From Pusillimonas sp. UBA6240 (lineage in GTDB: Bacteria > Pseudomonadota > Gammaproteobacteria > Burkholderiales > Burkholderiaceae_B): DNA of 64,000 nucleotides. Below are positions 8,879-16,905 of this stretch, one piece after another. The position numbers and the translations under genes were made by a program. The notes below the pieces were generated by a model. The model worked only from the letters and a program-made list of their open reading frames with translations. It ran no database searches and was not told the DNA's origin. Location of the stretch: the NCBI GenBank assembly GCA_002441445.1, contig DJWC01000147.1:154362-218361 (forward strand), written 5' to 3'. Position 1 is the stretch's first letter; the number at the start of each line of letters is the position of its first letter.

Positions 8879-10615
8879 ATGAGCAAGCACAGCAAGATAC
8901 CGCCGCAGGGTGAAGCCACGGGCCTGCGCAAGGGCCTTACCAGCTATGGCGACAGCGGCTTTTCCCTATTCCTGAGAAAGGCCTTTATCAAGGGCGCGGG
9001 CTATACGGATTCCGCGCTCGACCGCCCGGTGATCGGCATCGCCAATACCGGCAGCGCTTTCAATCCCTGCCATGGCAACGCGCCGCAGCTCATTGAGGCC
9101 TTGAAGCGCGGAATCATGCTGGCGGGCGGACTGCCCATGGAATTCCCGACGATCTCCATCCACGAAAGCTTTTCCTTCCCCACCAGCATGTATCTGCGCA
9201 ACCTTATGTCGATGGACACGGAGGAAATGATTCGTGCGCAGCCCATGGATGCCGTCGTGCTGATTGGCGGCTGCGACAAGACAGTGCCCGCGCAGCTCAT
9301 GGGGGCCGCTTCCGCCGGCATACCGGCGATCCAGCTCATTACCGGATCCATGCTGACTGGTTCGCATCGCTCCGAGCGGGTCGGAGCCTGTACCGACTGC
9401 CGCCGCTACTGGGGCAGGTATCGCGCTGAAGAAATCGGCAGCGACGAGATCTCCGATGTCAACAATCAGCTGGTGGCAAGCGTCGGAACGTGTTCCGTCA
9501 TGGGGACGGCGAGCACCATGGCGTGCATTGCCGAGGCCATGGGCATGACGGTGCCGGGGGGCGCGAGCCCGCCGGCGGTCACCGCCGACCGTATGCGGGT
9601 CGCCGAATCAACCGGTGCGCAGGCGGTAGAGATCGCCCGGCGGCGCCTCACCATCGACAAGATCCTGACGGCGGACGCCTTCGAGAACGGCATGCGGGTG
9701 CTGCTCGCCATCGGCGGCTCCACCAACGGCGTCATCCATCTCACGGCAATCGCCGGCCGCCTGGGTCTTGATATCGACCTGAAGCAATTGGACCGCATGG
9801 GCCGGGAAACCCCTGTCTTGCTGGATTTGAAGCCTTCGGGCCAATACTATATGGAGGACTTCCATAAGGCGGGCGGCATGGCTACGCTGCTGCGTGAACT
9901 CAAGCCTCTGTTGAAGCTCGATGCGCTGACCGTGACAGGCCGCACGCTCGGAGAAGAGATCGAGCGCTCCGGCTTTGCCTTTTCCCAGGATGTGGTCAAG
10001 CCTTTGCAGGCCCCGCTCTATCCGCAGGGCGGTATTGCCGTCCTGGAAGGGAATTTGGCTCCGGGAGGCGCCATCATCAAGCAGTCTTCCGCCGACCCGG
10101 CATTGATGGAGCACGAAGGGCGCGCCGTCGTGTTCGAAAACGCCGCCGACCTGGCGGAACGGATTGACGCCGACGACCTCGACGTCGCGAAGGACGATAT
10201 TCTCGTGCTGAAGAATATCGGGCCGAAAGGCGCGCCGGGCATGCCGGAGGCCGGCTATATTCCCATACCCAGGAAGCTTGCGGTGCAAGGCGTCAAGGAC
10301 ATCGTCAGGATCTCCGATGGACGCATGAGCGGCACTGCTTTCGGCACCATCGTTCTTCACGTGACACCCGAGGCAGCCATCGGCGGCCCCTTGAATTATG
10401 TGCGTAACGGCGACCGCATACGCTTGAGTGTTGCGCGGCGTGAAATCTCGTTGCTGGTATCCGAAGAAGAGCTGTCAAAGCGCCGCAGCGCACATCCCGT
10501 ATCGCCTCCCGTTGCGCAACGCGGCTACAAGAAGCTCTTTCTGGATACGGTCACACAAGCCGATAAAGGGGTCGATTTCGATTTCCTGCGGGGTGCGCCG
10601 CCAGACGCGGATTGA
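8879..10615 (+). CDS. IlvD/Edd-family dehydratase (sugar-acid type)
   Basis: A 578-residue Fe-S dehydratase. Cluster-type cysteines are seen in NPCHGN (about residue 66), GGCDKTVPAQ (about residue 137) and GTCSVMGTASTMAC (about residue 204). The GTASTM form and ACTDCRRYW are like aldonate dehydratases such as L-arabinonate dehydratase rather than the isoleucine/valine pathway enzyme. It would remove water from a 2,3-dihydroxy acid to give a 2-keto-3-deoxy acid. The start is placed at MSKHSK, 17 bp after the Bug gene. Confidence 0.88.
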   Translation: MSKHSKIPPQGEATGLRKGLTSYGDSGFSLFLRKAFIKGAGYTDSALDRPVIGIANTGSAFNPCHGNAPQLIEALKRGIMLAGGLPMEFPTISIHESFSFPTSMYLRNLMSMDTEEMIRAQPMDAVVLIGGCDKTVPAQLMGAASAGIPAIQLITGSMLTGSHRSERVGACTDCRRYWGRYRAEEIGSDEISDVNNQLVASVGTCSVMGTASTMACIAEAMGMTVPGGASPPAVTADRMRVAESTGAQAVEIARRRLTIDKILTADAFENGMRVLLAIGGSTNGVIHLTAIAGRLGLDIDLKQLDRMGRETPVLLDLKPSGQYYMEDFHKAGGMATLLRELKPLLKLDALTVTGRTLGEEIERSGFAFSQDVVKPLQAPLYPQGGIAVLEGNLAPGGAIIKQSSADPALMEHEGRAVVFENAADLAERIDADDLDVAKDDILVLKNIGPKGAPGMPEAGYIPIPRKLAVQGVKDIVRISDGRMSGTAFGTIVLHVTPEAAIGGPLNYVRNGDRIRLSVARREISLLVSEEELSKRRSAHPVSPPVAQRGYKKLFLDTVTQADKGVDFDFLRGAPPDAD

Positions 10616-10649
10616 GTTCCGCCGCGATACGGATAGAAGGAACGCCGGC

Positions 10650-11525
10650 TTATTCCGGAAGGCCGAAGATGGCGTGCGCATCATGAAGAATCGACATGGC
10701 CGTCCTGGCGTGGTGCCCCTGCTTGTTCCAGACCAGGCCATTTCTTCTTACCGGTGCGCGCTCAGGCAAGGGGATGCGGACGATGTCCAGCGATTTCCAC
10801 ATCGATGACCAGTCCGGGATGAGCGATACCCCGATACCTTCGTGAACCAGCGACGCGATGGCGAGCAGCCCGTCGATTTCGAGGCGCTGCTTAGGGTGGA
10901 TGTGGTGATCGCGCAGATATCGATCAGCCAGTTGGCCGCCGTAGATACTGCGGTCGTATCGAATGAATGGCTCCGTCGCCAGCAAGTGATGCGCATCACG
11001 GTTCTGGAGGCTGGCATGGGCGACCACGACGAGCGGTTCGTCCATGAAAGGCTGCCATTCGCAATTCTTGGGAATCGCGAATTGCGGCTCCACGACGATG
11101 GCTGCGTCCAGTTCGCCGCTGGCTACCTTGGCGCAAAGATCGATCGATGAGCCGGGCGTCACGAATACCGATGCCTCGGGATGCCGTTGGTAAAGAGCCT
11201 TCAGTATCGGGGGCAGCACGTTGGTGAGCGCGGACACGAAGCAGCCTATCCGAAGCTCCCCGGGTTGACCGCCATCGACCGCCATGGCCCTAAGGTCGCG
11301 GATGTTGCGCATGACCGCTTTGGTGCTCTCCAGGATTCGTATGCCGCTTTCGGTGGGTTTTACGGAGCGGCCCGAGCGCTTGACCAGCTCGACACCCAGG
11401 TCTTCTTCCAGCGCTTTTATGCGCGCCGCGATGGCCGCCGATGTGAGATCGAGCCGCCGCGCTGCTTCCGCGAAGGAACCCGCTTCGACGACAGCGACAA
11501 AGCTCTGCAGGGTTTTCGTATCCAT
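10650..11525 (-). CDS. LysR-family transcriptional regulator
   Basis: A 291-residue LysR protein: winged HTH at residues 1-60 (LQSFVAVVEAGSFAEAARRLDLTSAAIAARIKALEEDLG) and a periplasmic-binding-type effector domain. It is convergent with the dehydratase gene. The target is not evident because the flanking gene upstream on the same strand is a cupin. Confidence 0.9.
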   Translation of the reverse strand: MDTKTLQSFVAVVEAGSFAEAARRLDLTSAAIAARIKALEEDLGVELVKRSGRSVKPTESGIRILESTKAVMRNIRDLRAMAVDGGQPGELRIGCFVSALTNVLPPILKALYQRHPEASVFVTPGSSIDLCAKVASGELDAAIVVEPQFAIPKNCEWQPFMDEPLVVVAHASLQNRDAHHLLATEPFIRYDRSIYGGQLADRYLRDHHIHPKQRLEIDGLLAIASLVHEGIGVSLIPDWSSMWKSLDIVRIPLPERAPVRRNGLVWNKQGHHARTAMSILHDAHAIFGLPE

Positions 11526-11625
11526 GAGAATCTGCTGTTCCCCTTCCGGAAAGAAAAAAGCGCCTTGGCAATGACAGCTACTTTAATCTGTTCTCGCTCG
11601 CTGCGTTTTGCCGCTTGCCGGCGAG

Positions 11626-12129
11626 TCATCCATCCCTTAGCAGATGCAGCAACCAATCACCGTGAAGCTCGGCGGCGGGTTGGATGTCCTCCGGGCGGGC
11701 CAGTTCGAAGCCGCGGAACTCGAAGCCGGGCGATACCGAGCAACCCGCCAGGACATAGCCACGGGTATCCTGAAGTTCGGCGGCGAACCAGCGGCCGGCC
11801 TCTATTGAAACCTGGAACACCGCGCCGGCGTGTGTCCGCGGATCCCCCAGGCGATGGGTGGATAGCCCGCCGTCGGGCGATAGCACATGCAGGGCGATGG
11901 CGGTGGTCCCGGCATGGAAATACCAGGTTTCATCCGCGTCGATCCGATGCCAGGCCGAATAAGCCCCTTCGGCCAGCAAGTAATAGATCGAAGTCGCGGC
12001 GGCACGCGGCTCGCCTCCAAACGGCACTTGCAGGCCTGAGCGGAACGTCTCGCGGTAATAACCTCCTTCGGGATGGGGCTGCAGCCCCAGGCTGTCGACC
12101 AGCGCTTGCCTGGCGGTGGCGTCGCTCAT
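11626..12129 (-). CDS. DUF985 / Cupin_5 family protein
   Basis: A 167-residue single-domain cupin. It has the DUF985 opening LGLQPHPEGGYYRETFRS, the WHRIDADETWYFHAG stretch, and a late motif GYVLAGCSVSPGFEFRGFELA. Members are small cytoplasmic beta-barrels of uncertain function, some suggested to be sugar-binding or isomerase-like. GGAGGAAAC just upstream sets the start at 12129 rather than 12156. Confidence 0.88.
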   Translation of the reverse strand: MSDATARQALVDSLGLQPHPEGGYYRETFRSGLQVPFGGEPRAAATSIYYLLAEGAYSAWHRIDADETWYFHAGTTAIALHVLSPDGGLSTHRLGDPRTHAGAVFQVSIEAGRWFAAELQDTRGYVLAGCSVSPGFEFRGFELARPEDIQPAAELHGDWLLHLLRDG

Positions 12130-12290
12130 GTTTCCTCCTTGCAAACCATGCGGCATGATCGCGACACCTTATCAGAAACGGCGGGGCACAGCCATGCATC
12201 GGTAGGCTCGGGTATGGTTTTTGCTGGCCGTAGGGAAGCATAGAGAAGCAGTATGAACGTACCGCAGCGATAGCATACCTAGGGGGAACC

Positions 12291-12644
12291 ATGCAAGATT
12301 CCAAGAAACCCGTCGACAAGCAACGACCCGGCGATGCCTCCGGCGGCGCACCCGCCGCGGACGATTATCGCCATCACAATTCGGGACGGCGCGCTTCCGG
12401 CCATGGCGGGGGCGGCATGGATGCGTCTGAAGAATTTCCCGACGCGCATCACCAGGCCGGCTATGAATACAGCGGCGGCGGGCAGGACCACGAGTCCAAT
12501 CGCAGCCTCGCCCGTGAAACCGACGAAGACCTGGAAAGCCGCAGCGGCCCCTACACGCGCGCCGGCCAGCCGGCGCAGCCCGGTGGCCAAGCCGCTGCCG
12601 CCGACAAGGATGTTCCAGGAAAGCGCAGCGACACCAAGAAGTAG
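12291..12644 (+). CDS. Small hydrophilic, likely disordered protein
   Basis: A 117-residue protein rich in Gly, His, Asp, Glu, Ser and Gln with no hydrophobic core (for example GHGGGGMDASEEFPDAHH and TDEDLESRSG), so it is probably unstructured. AGGGGG just upstream of the ATG supports translation. It ends 8 bp before the CYP152-like P450, suggesting an operon. Function unknown. An overlapping minus-strand frame (12172-12654) was judged less likely because it has no start signal and low complexity. Confidence 0.6.
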   Translation: MQDSKKPVDKQRPGDASGGAPAADDYRHHNSGRRASGHGGGGMDASEEFPDAHHQAGYEYSGGGQDHESNRSLARETDEDLESRSGPYTRAGQPAQPGGQAAAADKDVPGKRSDTKK

Positions 12645-12652
12645 AGGCCGCC

Positions 12653-13870
12653 ATGGCGCACGCGCGCGACCTGGACAGTACGCTAGACCTTCTAGCCGAT
12701 CCTTATCACTTCATCAGTGAAAGTGCGGAAGAATTGGGCGCCGATGTATTCGAAGCGCGCATCCTTCTGGAAAACACCCTGTGCATGCGCGGCGCAGCGG
12801 CGGCTCGGGTCTTCTACGACGAAAGCCGCTTTTCTCGCGAAAACGCCGCGCCCGAACCCGTGTTGGCGACGCTGTTCGGCAAAGGCGGCGTACAGACCCT
12901 GGACGGCGAGGCGCACAGAGCGCGCAAGGCCATGCTCTTGTCCCTGCTTACGCCTGGCCATGTCGATGCCATGACTGAACTTGCCGTCCGGCATTGGGAT
13001 ATCGAAGCCGAAAGAGATCAACCGGGCGCACGCCCGCTGTACGAATACGCGCAACGCGTATTGACCCGCGCAGCGTGCGAATGGGCCGGCCTGCTGTTGT
13101 CGGACATGGAAGCGGAATCCCATGCCGAAGACCTGGTACGCTTGTTCGATAGCGCGGCGCGCGGCATACGGCCGCACGTGCGGGCCCGCCGTTCACGCAA
13201 GCGGCTGGAAGAAGGCCTGCGCGGGCTGATAGAAAGCGAACGTGAACTGCCGGGCTCCCCGCAAGCGGAGCAGACGGCGTTGCGCGTCATCGCCACCCAT
13301 CGGCAGGCCGATGGATCCTACCTAGAGCCCAATGTCGCGGCGGTCGAACTGCTCAACCTCTTGCGCCCGACCATCGCCGTCTCGGTTTACGTCGTGTGGA
13401 TGGCGCACGCGATACAGTCCCATCCAGAGATTGCCGAGCGCCTGAGGCACGATGCGGGCTACGTCCCGCCCTTCGTACAGGAAGTGCGGCGCTATTACCC
13501 CTTCTTTCCCGCCGTCGTCGCCCGCGTGCGTAAAGACTTCCAATGGGCGGGCGTCAAATTCGAGCGCGGCCAACGCGTCCTGCTCGATCTATACGGCACC
13601 AATCACGACGCCCGCATCTGGGCTGAACCCGAAACGTTCAATCCCGAGCGCTTCCTGCAGAAAACCCCCGACGAATATGAATTCGTGCCGCAAGGCGGCG
13701 GCGACATGCAAATTGGACACCGCTGCCCCGGTGAAAACCTGACCATTGCACTGATGCAAGCCCTGCTGCCGCGCTTGCTCGACGCCTTGCCCGCCATCGG
13801 CCCGCATGCCGACCCGTCCATAGACGCCCAGCGCCTGCCGGCCCTTCCCACCCGTCCCATCAAGATCTGA
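12653..13870 (+). CDS. Cytochrome P450, CYP152-like fatty-acid peroxygenase
   Basis: A 405-residue P450. The haem-binding loop is QGGGDMQIGHRCPGE with the proximal Cys358. The I-helix carries LRPTIAV with Arg238-Pro239, the pair that in CYP152 enzymes binds the fatty-acid carboxylate and replaces the usual acid/alcohol pair. This class uses hydrogen peroxide directly to hydroxylate or decarboxylate fatty acids and needs no reductase, which fits the lack of a ferredoxin or reductase gene. GAGG lies before the ATG. The neighbour upstream is a small disordered protein. Confidence 0.88.
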   Translation: MAHARDLDSTLDLLADPYHFISESAEELGADVFEARILLENTLCMRGAAAARVFYDESRFSRENAAPEPVLATLFGKGGVQTLDGEAHRARKAMLLSLLTPGHVDAMTELAVRHWDIEAERDQPGARPLYEYAQRVLTRAACEWAGLLLSDMEAESHAEDLVRLFDSAARGIRPHVRARRSRKRLEEGLRGLIESERELPGSPQAEQTALRVIATHRQADGSYLEPNVAAVELLNLLRPTIAVSVYVVWMAHAIQSHPEIAERLRHDAGYVPPFVQEVRRYYPFFPAVVARVRKDFQWAGVKFERGQRVLLDLYGTNHDARIWAEPETFNPERFLQKTPDEYEFVPQGGGDMQIGHRCPGENLTIALMQALLPRLLDALPAIGPHADPSIDAQRLPALPTRPIKI

Positions 13871-14130
13871 TACAGGAACGCGTCCTGGTTGCCTGGCATA
13901 GGACGCTTGCCGACCGAGGCCGCTCGGCGCCGGTCCGATCGCCATGGGGCGGCCGGAAGATCCGGAGCGCAACCGCCATAAACATAAACCGCGGCGCCGT
14001 TCTGGCTCCTTTCTCTTCCTGATCACCCCCTTCCAAATACGCCGGAAGGCTGGAGTTCACAGGCTTTGCCCTTGCGGACATGCGCTACATCAAAAATCTA
14101 CACCTGTGATTGTTTTTTCGACATCATTGA

Positions 14131-14159
14131 TTGACATGTGTGTTTATAAATTCTACTAT
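14131..14159 (+). promoter_or_regulatory. Sigma-70 promoter for the VOC gene and cluster
   Basis: A consensus -35 TTGACA (14131-14136), a 17-bp spacer and -10 TACTAT (14154-14159), about 40 bp upstream of the first gene at 14200. Spacing and hexamers are close to ideal, so this is one of the better promoter calls in the window. Confidence 0.7.
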
Positions 14160-14174
14160 TGCGTCAATATAGTA
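14154..14174. promoter_or_regulatory. Inverted repeat overlapping the -10 element (possible repressor site)
   Basis: TACTAT at 14154-14159 is repeated in inverse form as ATAGTA at 14169-14174 with a 9-bp spacer. The left arm is the -10 hexamer itself and the right arm covers the likely transcription start, so a protein bound here would block initiation. The TetR protein encoded at 16127 is the obvious candidate (inference). Confidence 0.45.
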
Positions 14175-14199
14175 ACTACATGCTGTCTCGGGAGACGAA

Positions 14200-14607
14200 A
14201 TGATCAAAGGTGTTTATGGGCTGAACATCGCTGTGGCCGATCTTGATGGCGCCACAAAAAAATACGAAAGCATACTCGGGGTGCCGGGTACTTTCATCAC
14301 CGAAGAAAATTTCGCGTTTCCGGGCTTGAAGGGCACGAGTTTCAACGTCAACGGTTTTCACCTCAACCTTATTGCGTCCACGCGGCCTGATACCTCAGTC
14401 GCGAGATTTATCGAGAAAAAGGGTGAGGGGGTTTTTTTGCTTTCGCTTGAAGTCGACGACCTGGAAAAGGCGCTGGGCGATATGCAAGGCCAAGGACTCA
14501 CCCCCCTATTGAAGGACTCGGCAAAAGGGGTATTTGGCGAAGTCAACTTCATACATCCCAAAGAAATGCACGGAGTGCAGCTCGAGGTCTTCAAGCCTGC
14601 GAAATAG
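14200..14607 (+). CDS. VOC (glyoxalase/dioxygenase) superfamily protein
   Basis: A 135-residue single VOC unit with two beta-alpha-beta-beta-beta repeats (GVYGLNIAVADLDGATKKYESILG and LLSLEVDDLEKALGDMQGQG). The first repeat has Asn where metal-dependent VOC enzymes have a His ligand, and SLEVDD where a second His is common; the C-terminal Glu (GVQLEVF) is kept. It may be a non-metal binder or an isomerase with altered chemistry. GGGAG precedes the ATG. It opens the cluster under the promoter at 14131. Confidence 0.8.
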   Translation: MIKGVYGLNIAVADLDGATKKYESILGVPGTFITEENFAFPGLKGTSFNVNGFHLNLIASTRPDTSVARFIEKKGEGVFLLSLEVDDLEKALGDMQGQGLTPLLKDSAKGVFGEVNFIHPKEMHGVQLEVFKPAK

Positions 14608-14648
14608 TAATAAGTCGCTTGTAACGGTTACTTATCCCAGGAGGCCTC

Positions 14649-16034
14649 ATGGCTGCCGACATTGAGCAGGAAAATGCGGATGTAATTGTGATAGGCGCGG
14701 GCGTGGCCGGCCTATTTGCCGCGGTCGAGGCTGCGGAAATGGACGCGTCTGTTGTATTGCTTGAAAGCCAGCCCGAAATCGGCGGCAGTTCACGGCTATC
14801 CGGCGGCTATGTCACGCTGTGCGAAACGGAACTCGAGCCGGGTTCGCGTGACGAGCTGCTTGCGGATCTCGACGAAGCCCACCACCACGATAGCCACTTT
14901 GAATTGTCGCGCGTTTACACCGAGAACAGTGCAGACACCTATCTTCGTTTGAAAGACCTGGGGGTTGAATTCATAGGCACCATGCACTTTTCTCATATGA
15001 GCAAACCATGGGCCCATGAGCCCGGGGGCATAGGTGGCGGCGCGGAGCTGGTATTGAAGCTGGAGAAAGCAGCCAAGCGACGTGGCGTCAAAATTCTCGC
15101 GTCCACTCGTGCGCGCCGTCTTGTGCTCAACGAACAAGGACGCGTCACAGGCGTTGAAGTATCGCAGGATGGCAGCATAAATGTGCTGCGCGCGCGTCGC
15201 GCAGTTGTCTTGACCACCGGTGGATTCACGCGCAATCCAGAACTTATCAAAGAGCATGGTAAGGCGGGAGCCGAGAAAATTACACCGCTTACGGGACCGG
15301 GTTCACTGGGTGACGGCCTGTTGATGGGCAGGGATATCAATGCCGCCACGACCTATCTCGATATTGGCGTCGCGCCGACCGGTCCTGTGGACCCCGTGAT
15401 GAATGCCATGTCGCTGGTCAACTATAAAGGCGCCATCCTCGTCAACAAGAATGGTCAACGCTTCTGCCGCGAGTCCGACGTTTATCTGGATCTTTCCTGG
15501 GCCGGGCTAAAGCAGCCTGAAACATTAATGATCCAGATCTATGACGCGGCAATCCGTCGGGATTATATGCAATGGAAGCTGGCCCACGTGCTAGGGCTGT
15601 GCCGCGAAACCAAGGCCGGCACTCTCGAGGAACTGGGCGCCGCGCTGCATGCGTCGCACGGTGTGGATGCCCAAGGCCTGCGCCGGACTGTCGCCACTTA
15701 TAACCGCTATGTAGAGGCAGGCCGGGATCCAGATTTCGACCGTACTCACTGTGTGGGTACAGCGGGCGATTTGCGCCCCTTGCTCGAGCCTCCGTTCTAC
15801 GCCGCGGTGCTGGTACCCGGGACTACGCACTTTAATGGCGGGTTGCGGGTGAACCGGAACATGCAGGTGATCAATGCGCAGGGGGACATCATCCTGGGGC
15901 TGTATGCCGCCGGCGAAGTGACAGGCGGCTTTCACGGCGCCGGCTACATGTCGGGATCCTTTTTAGGAAGCTCTTTGATTTTTGGCCGCATCGCGGGAAA
16001 GAATGCAGCCGACGAAATTGCACGTGTGGTTTGA
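14649..16034 (+). CDS. FAD-dependent fumarate-reductase/ketosteroid-dehydrogenase-type oxidoreductase
   Basis: A 461-residue flavoprotein of the FAD_binding_2 class. The dinucleotide-binding motif is VIVIGAGVAGLFAAVEAAE (residues 12-30), followed by ESQPEIGGSSRLSGG; the C-terminal FAD contact is GLYAAGEVTGGFHGAGYMSGS. Relatives reduce or dehydrogenate a C=C bond next to a carbonyl (fumarate reductase, urocanate reductase, 3-ketosteroid dehydrogenase). AGGAGG lies before the ATG. In this cluster it could saturate or introduce a double bond in the acid before or after CoA activation (inference). Confidence 0.85.
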   Translation: MAADIEQENADVIVIGAGVAGLFAAVEAAEMDASVVLLESQPEIGGSSRLSGGYVTLCETELEPGSRDELLADLDEAHHHDSHFELSRVYTENSADTYLRLKDLGVEFIGTMHFSHMSKPWAHEPGGIGGGAELVLKLEKAAKRRGVKILASTRARRLVLNEQGRVTGVEVSQDGSINVLRARRAVVLTTGGFTRNPELIKEHGKAGAEKITPLTGPGSLGDGLLMGRDINAATTYLDIGVAPTGPVDPVMNAMSLVNYKGAILVNKNGQRFCRESDVYLDLSWAGLKQPETLMIQIYDAAIRRDYMQWKLAHVLGLCRETKAGTLEELGAALHASHGVDAQGLRRTVATYNRYVEAGRDPDFDRTHCVGTAGDLRPLLEPPFYAAVLVPGTTHFNGGLRVNRNMQVINAQGDIILGLYAAGEVTGGFHGAGYMSGSFLGSSLIFGRIAGKNAADEIARVV

Positions 16035-16126
16035 ATCAGTATATGACGAACTTTGGAAGGCCGGGCGGTGATTGGGCGCGATACCGCTCAGGCGGCTGGA
16101 CCATGACGAACCAATGAACGATTGAT

Positions 16127-16834
16127 ATGAGTAAAGCAAAACAGAAGATGCTTGGAATCAAAGAAAAACGGGAGCTTCAACGGCGCACTGTCATCGAAGC
16201 GGCCGCCAAGCTTTTCAGCCAAAAAGGGTATGCGGGCACCAGCATGCTGGACGTGGCGCGCGAATTGGGAATAAGCAGGCCTGCACTGTATCACTATTTC
16301 GTCAGCAAGGAAGATGTGCTGACGACTTTAGTGAAAGAGGTAACCATCTACCTGGAAAACGTGGGCGATTCCCTGACGGCCGACGGATCGCGGGATCCGG
16401 CCGAAACACTATACGAGATGACGCGAAAAAATGTGTTGTTCATATTGAACAACACCGTCATGTTCAGGGTCGTCGAGCGTTCAGAGAATGACTTGCCTGA
16501 TGACATTCGCCGGCTGAATGAACGGGCCAAGCGTGGTATTTACGATCGTTTTCGCATTGCCATCGAGCGAGGGATAAAAAGCGGCCATTTCAGAAAGGTG
16601 GACCCGGTCGTGGCGGCGTTCTCTGTTATTGGCTTGTGTAGCTGGTCGGCATGGTGGTATAGGCCTGACGGCCGGCTGAATCCCGACGAGATCGCGGACC
16701 AGGTTGCGATGATGGGCCTGGAGTCGGTCCGTGCCTCGGATGGCAAATCGATCAATCTGGATGAGTTGCGGCCCGCCATCGCCGATGCGCGCAAATCCCT
16801 CGAGAGGCTGTCGGATTTGGTGGGGAAAAGCTGA
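16127..16834 (+). CDS. TetR/AcrR-family transcriptional regulator
   Basis: A 235-residue repressor-type protein. Its N-terminal HTH (TSMLDVARELGISRPALYHYFVSKEDVL, about residues 38-65) is classic TetR; the C-terminal part is a helical ligand-binding domain. Lying inside the catabolic cluster, it likely senses a substrate or acyl-CoA intermediate and controls the promoter at 14131 (inference). Confidence 0.9.
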   Translation: MSKAKQKMLGIKEKRELQRRTVIEAAAKLFSQKGYAGTSMLDVARELGISRPALYHYFVSKEDVLTTLVKEVTIYLENVGDSLTADGSRDPAETLYEMTRKNVLFILNNTVMFRVVERSENDLPDDIRRLNERAKRGIYDRFRIAIERGIKSGHFRKVDPVVAAFSVIGLCSWSAWWYRPDGRLNPDEIADQVAMMGLESVRASDGKSINLDELRPAIADARKSLERLSDLVGKS

Positions 16835-16905
16835 GGCCCACAGGTGGCCGCAAGATCCCGGCAAGCTTTGGCGATGTTTGACGAAAAGCCATGGAGATGA
16901 CGTTA

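Larger units (their letters stand above)
13871..14199. other. Promoter region of the CoA-pathway cluster
   Basis: A 329-bp gene-free region that becomes AT-rich toward its right end. It contains the promoter and overlapping inverted repeat annotated at 14131-14159 and 14154-14174. The left part shows no convincing signal. Confidence 0.5.

Noticed and set aside
12172..12654. 160-residue minus-strand frame opposite the small disordered protein
   Set aside because: No ribosome site and Arg/Cys-rich composition; the plus-strand frame has AGGGGG and sits in an operon with the P450.
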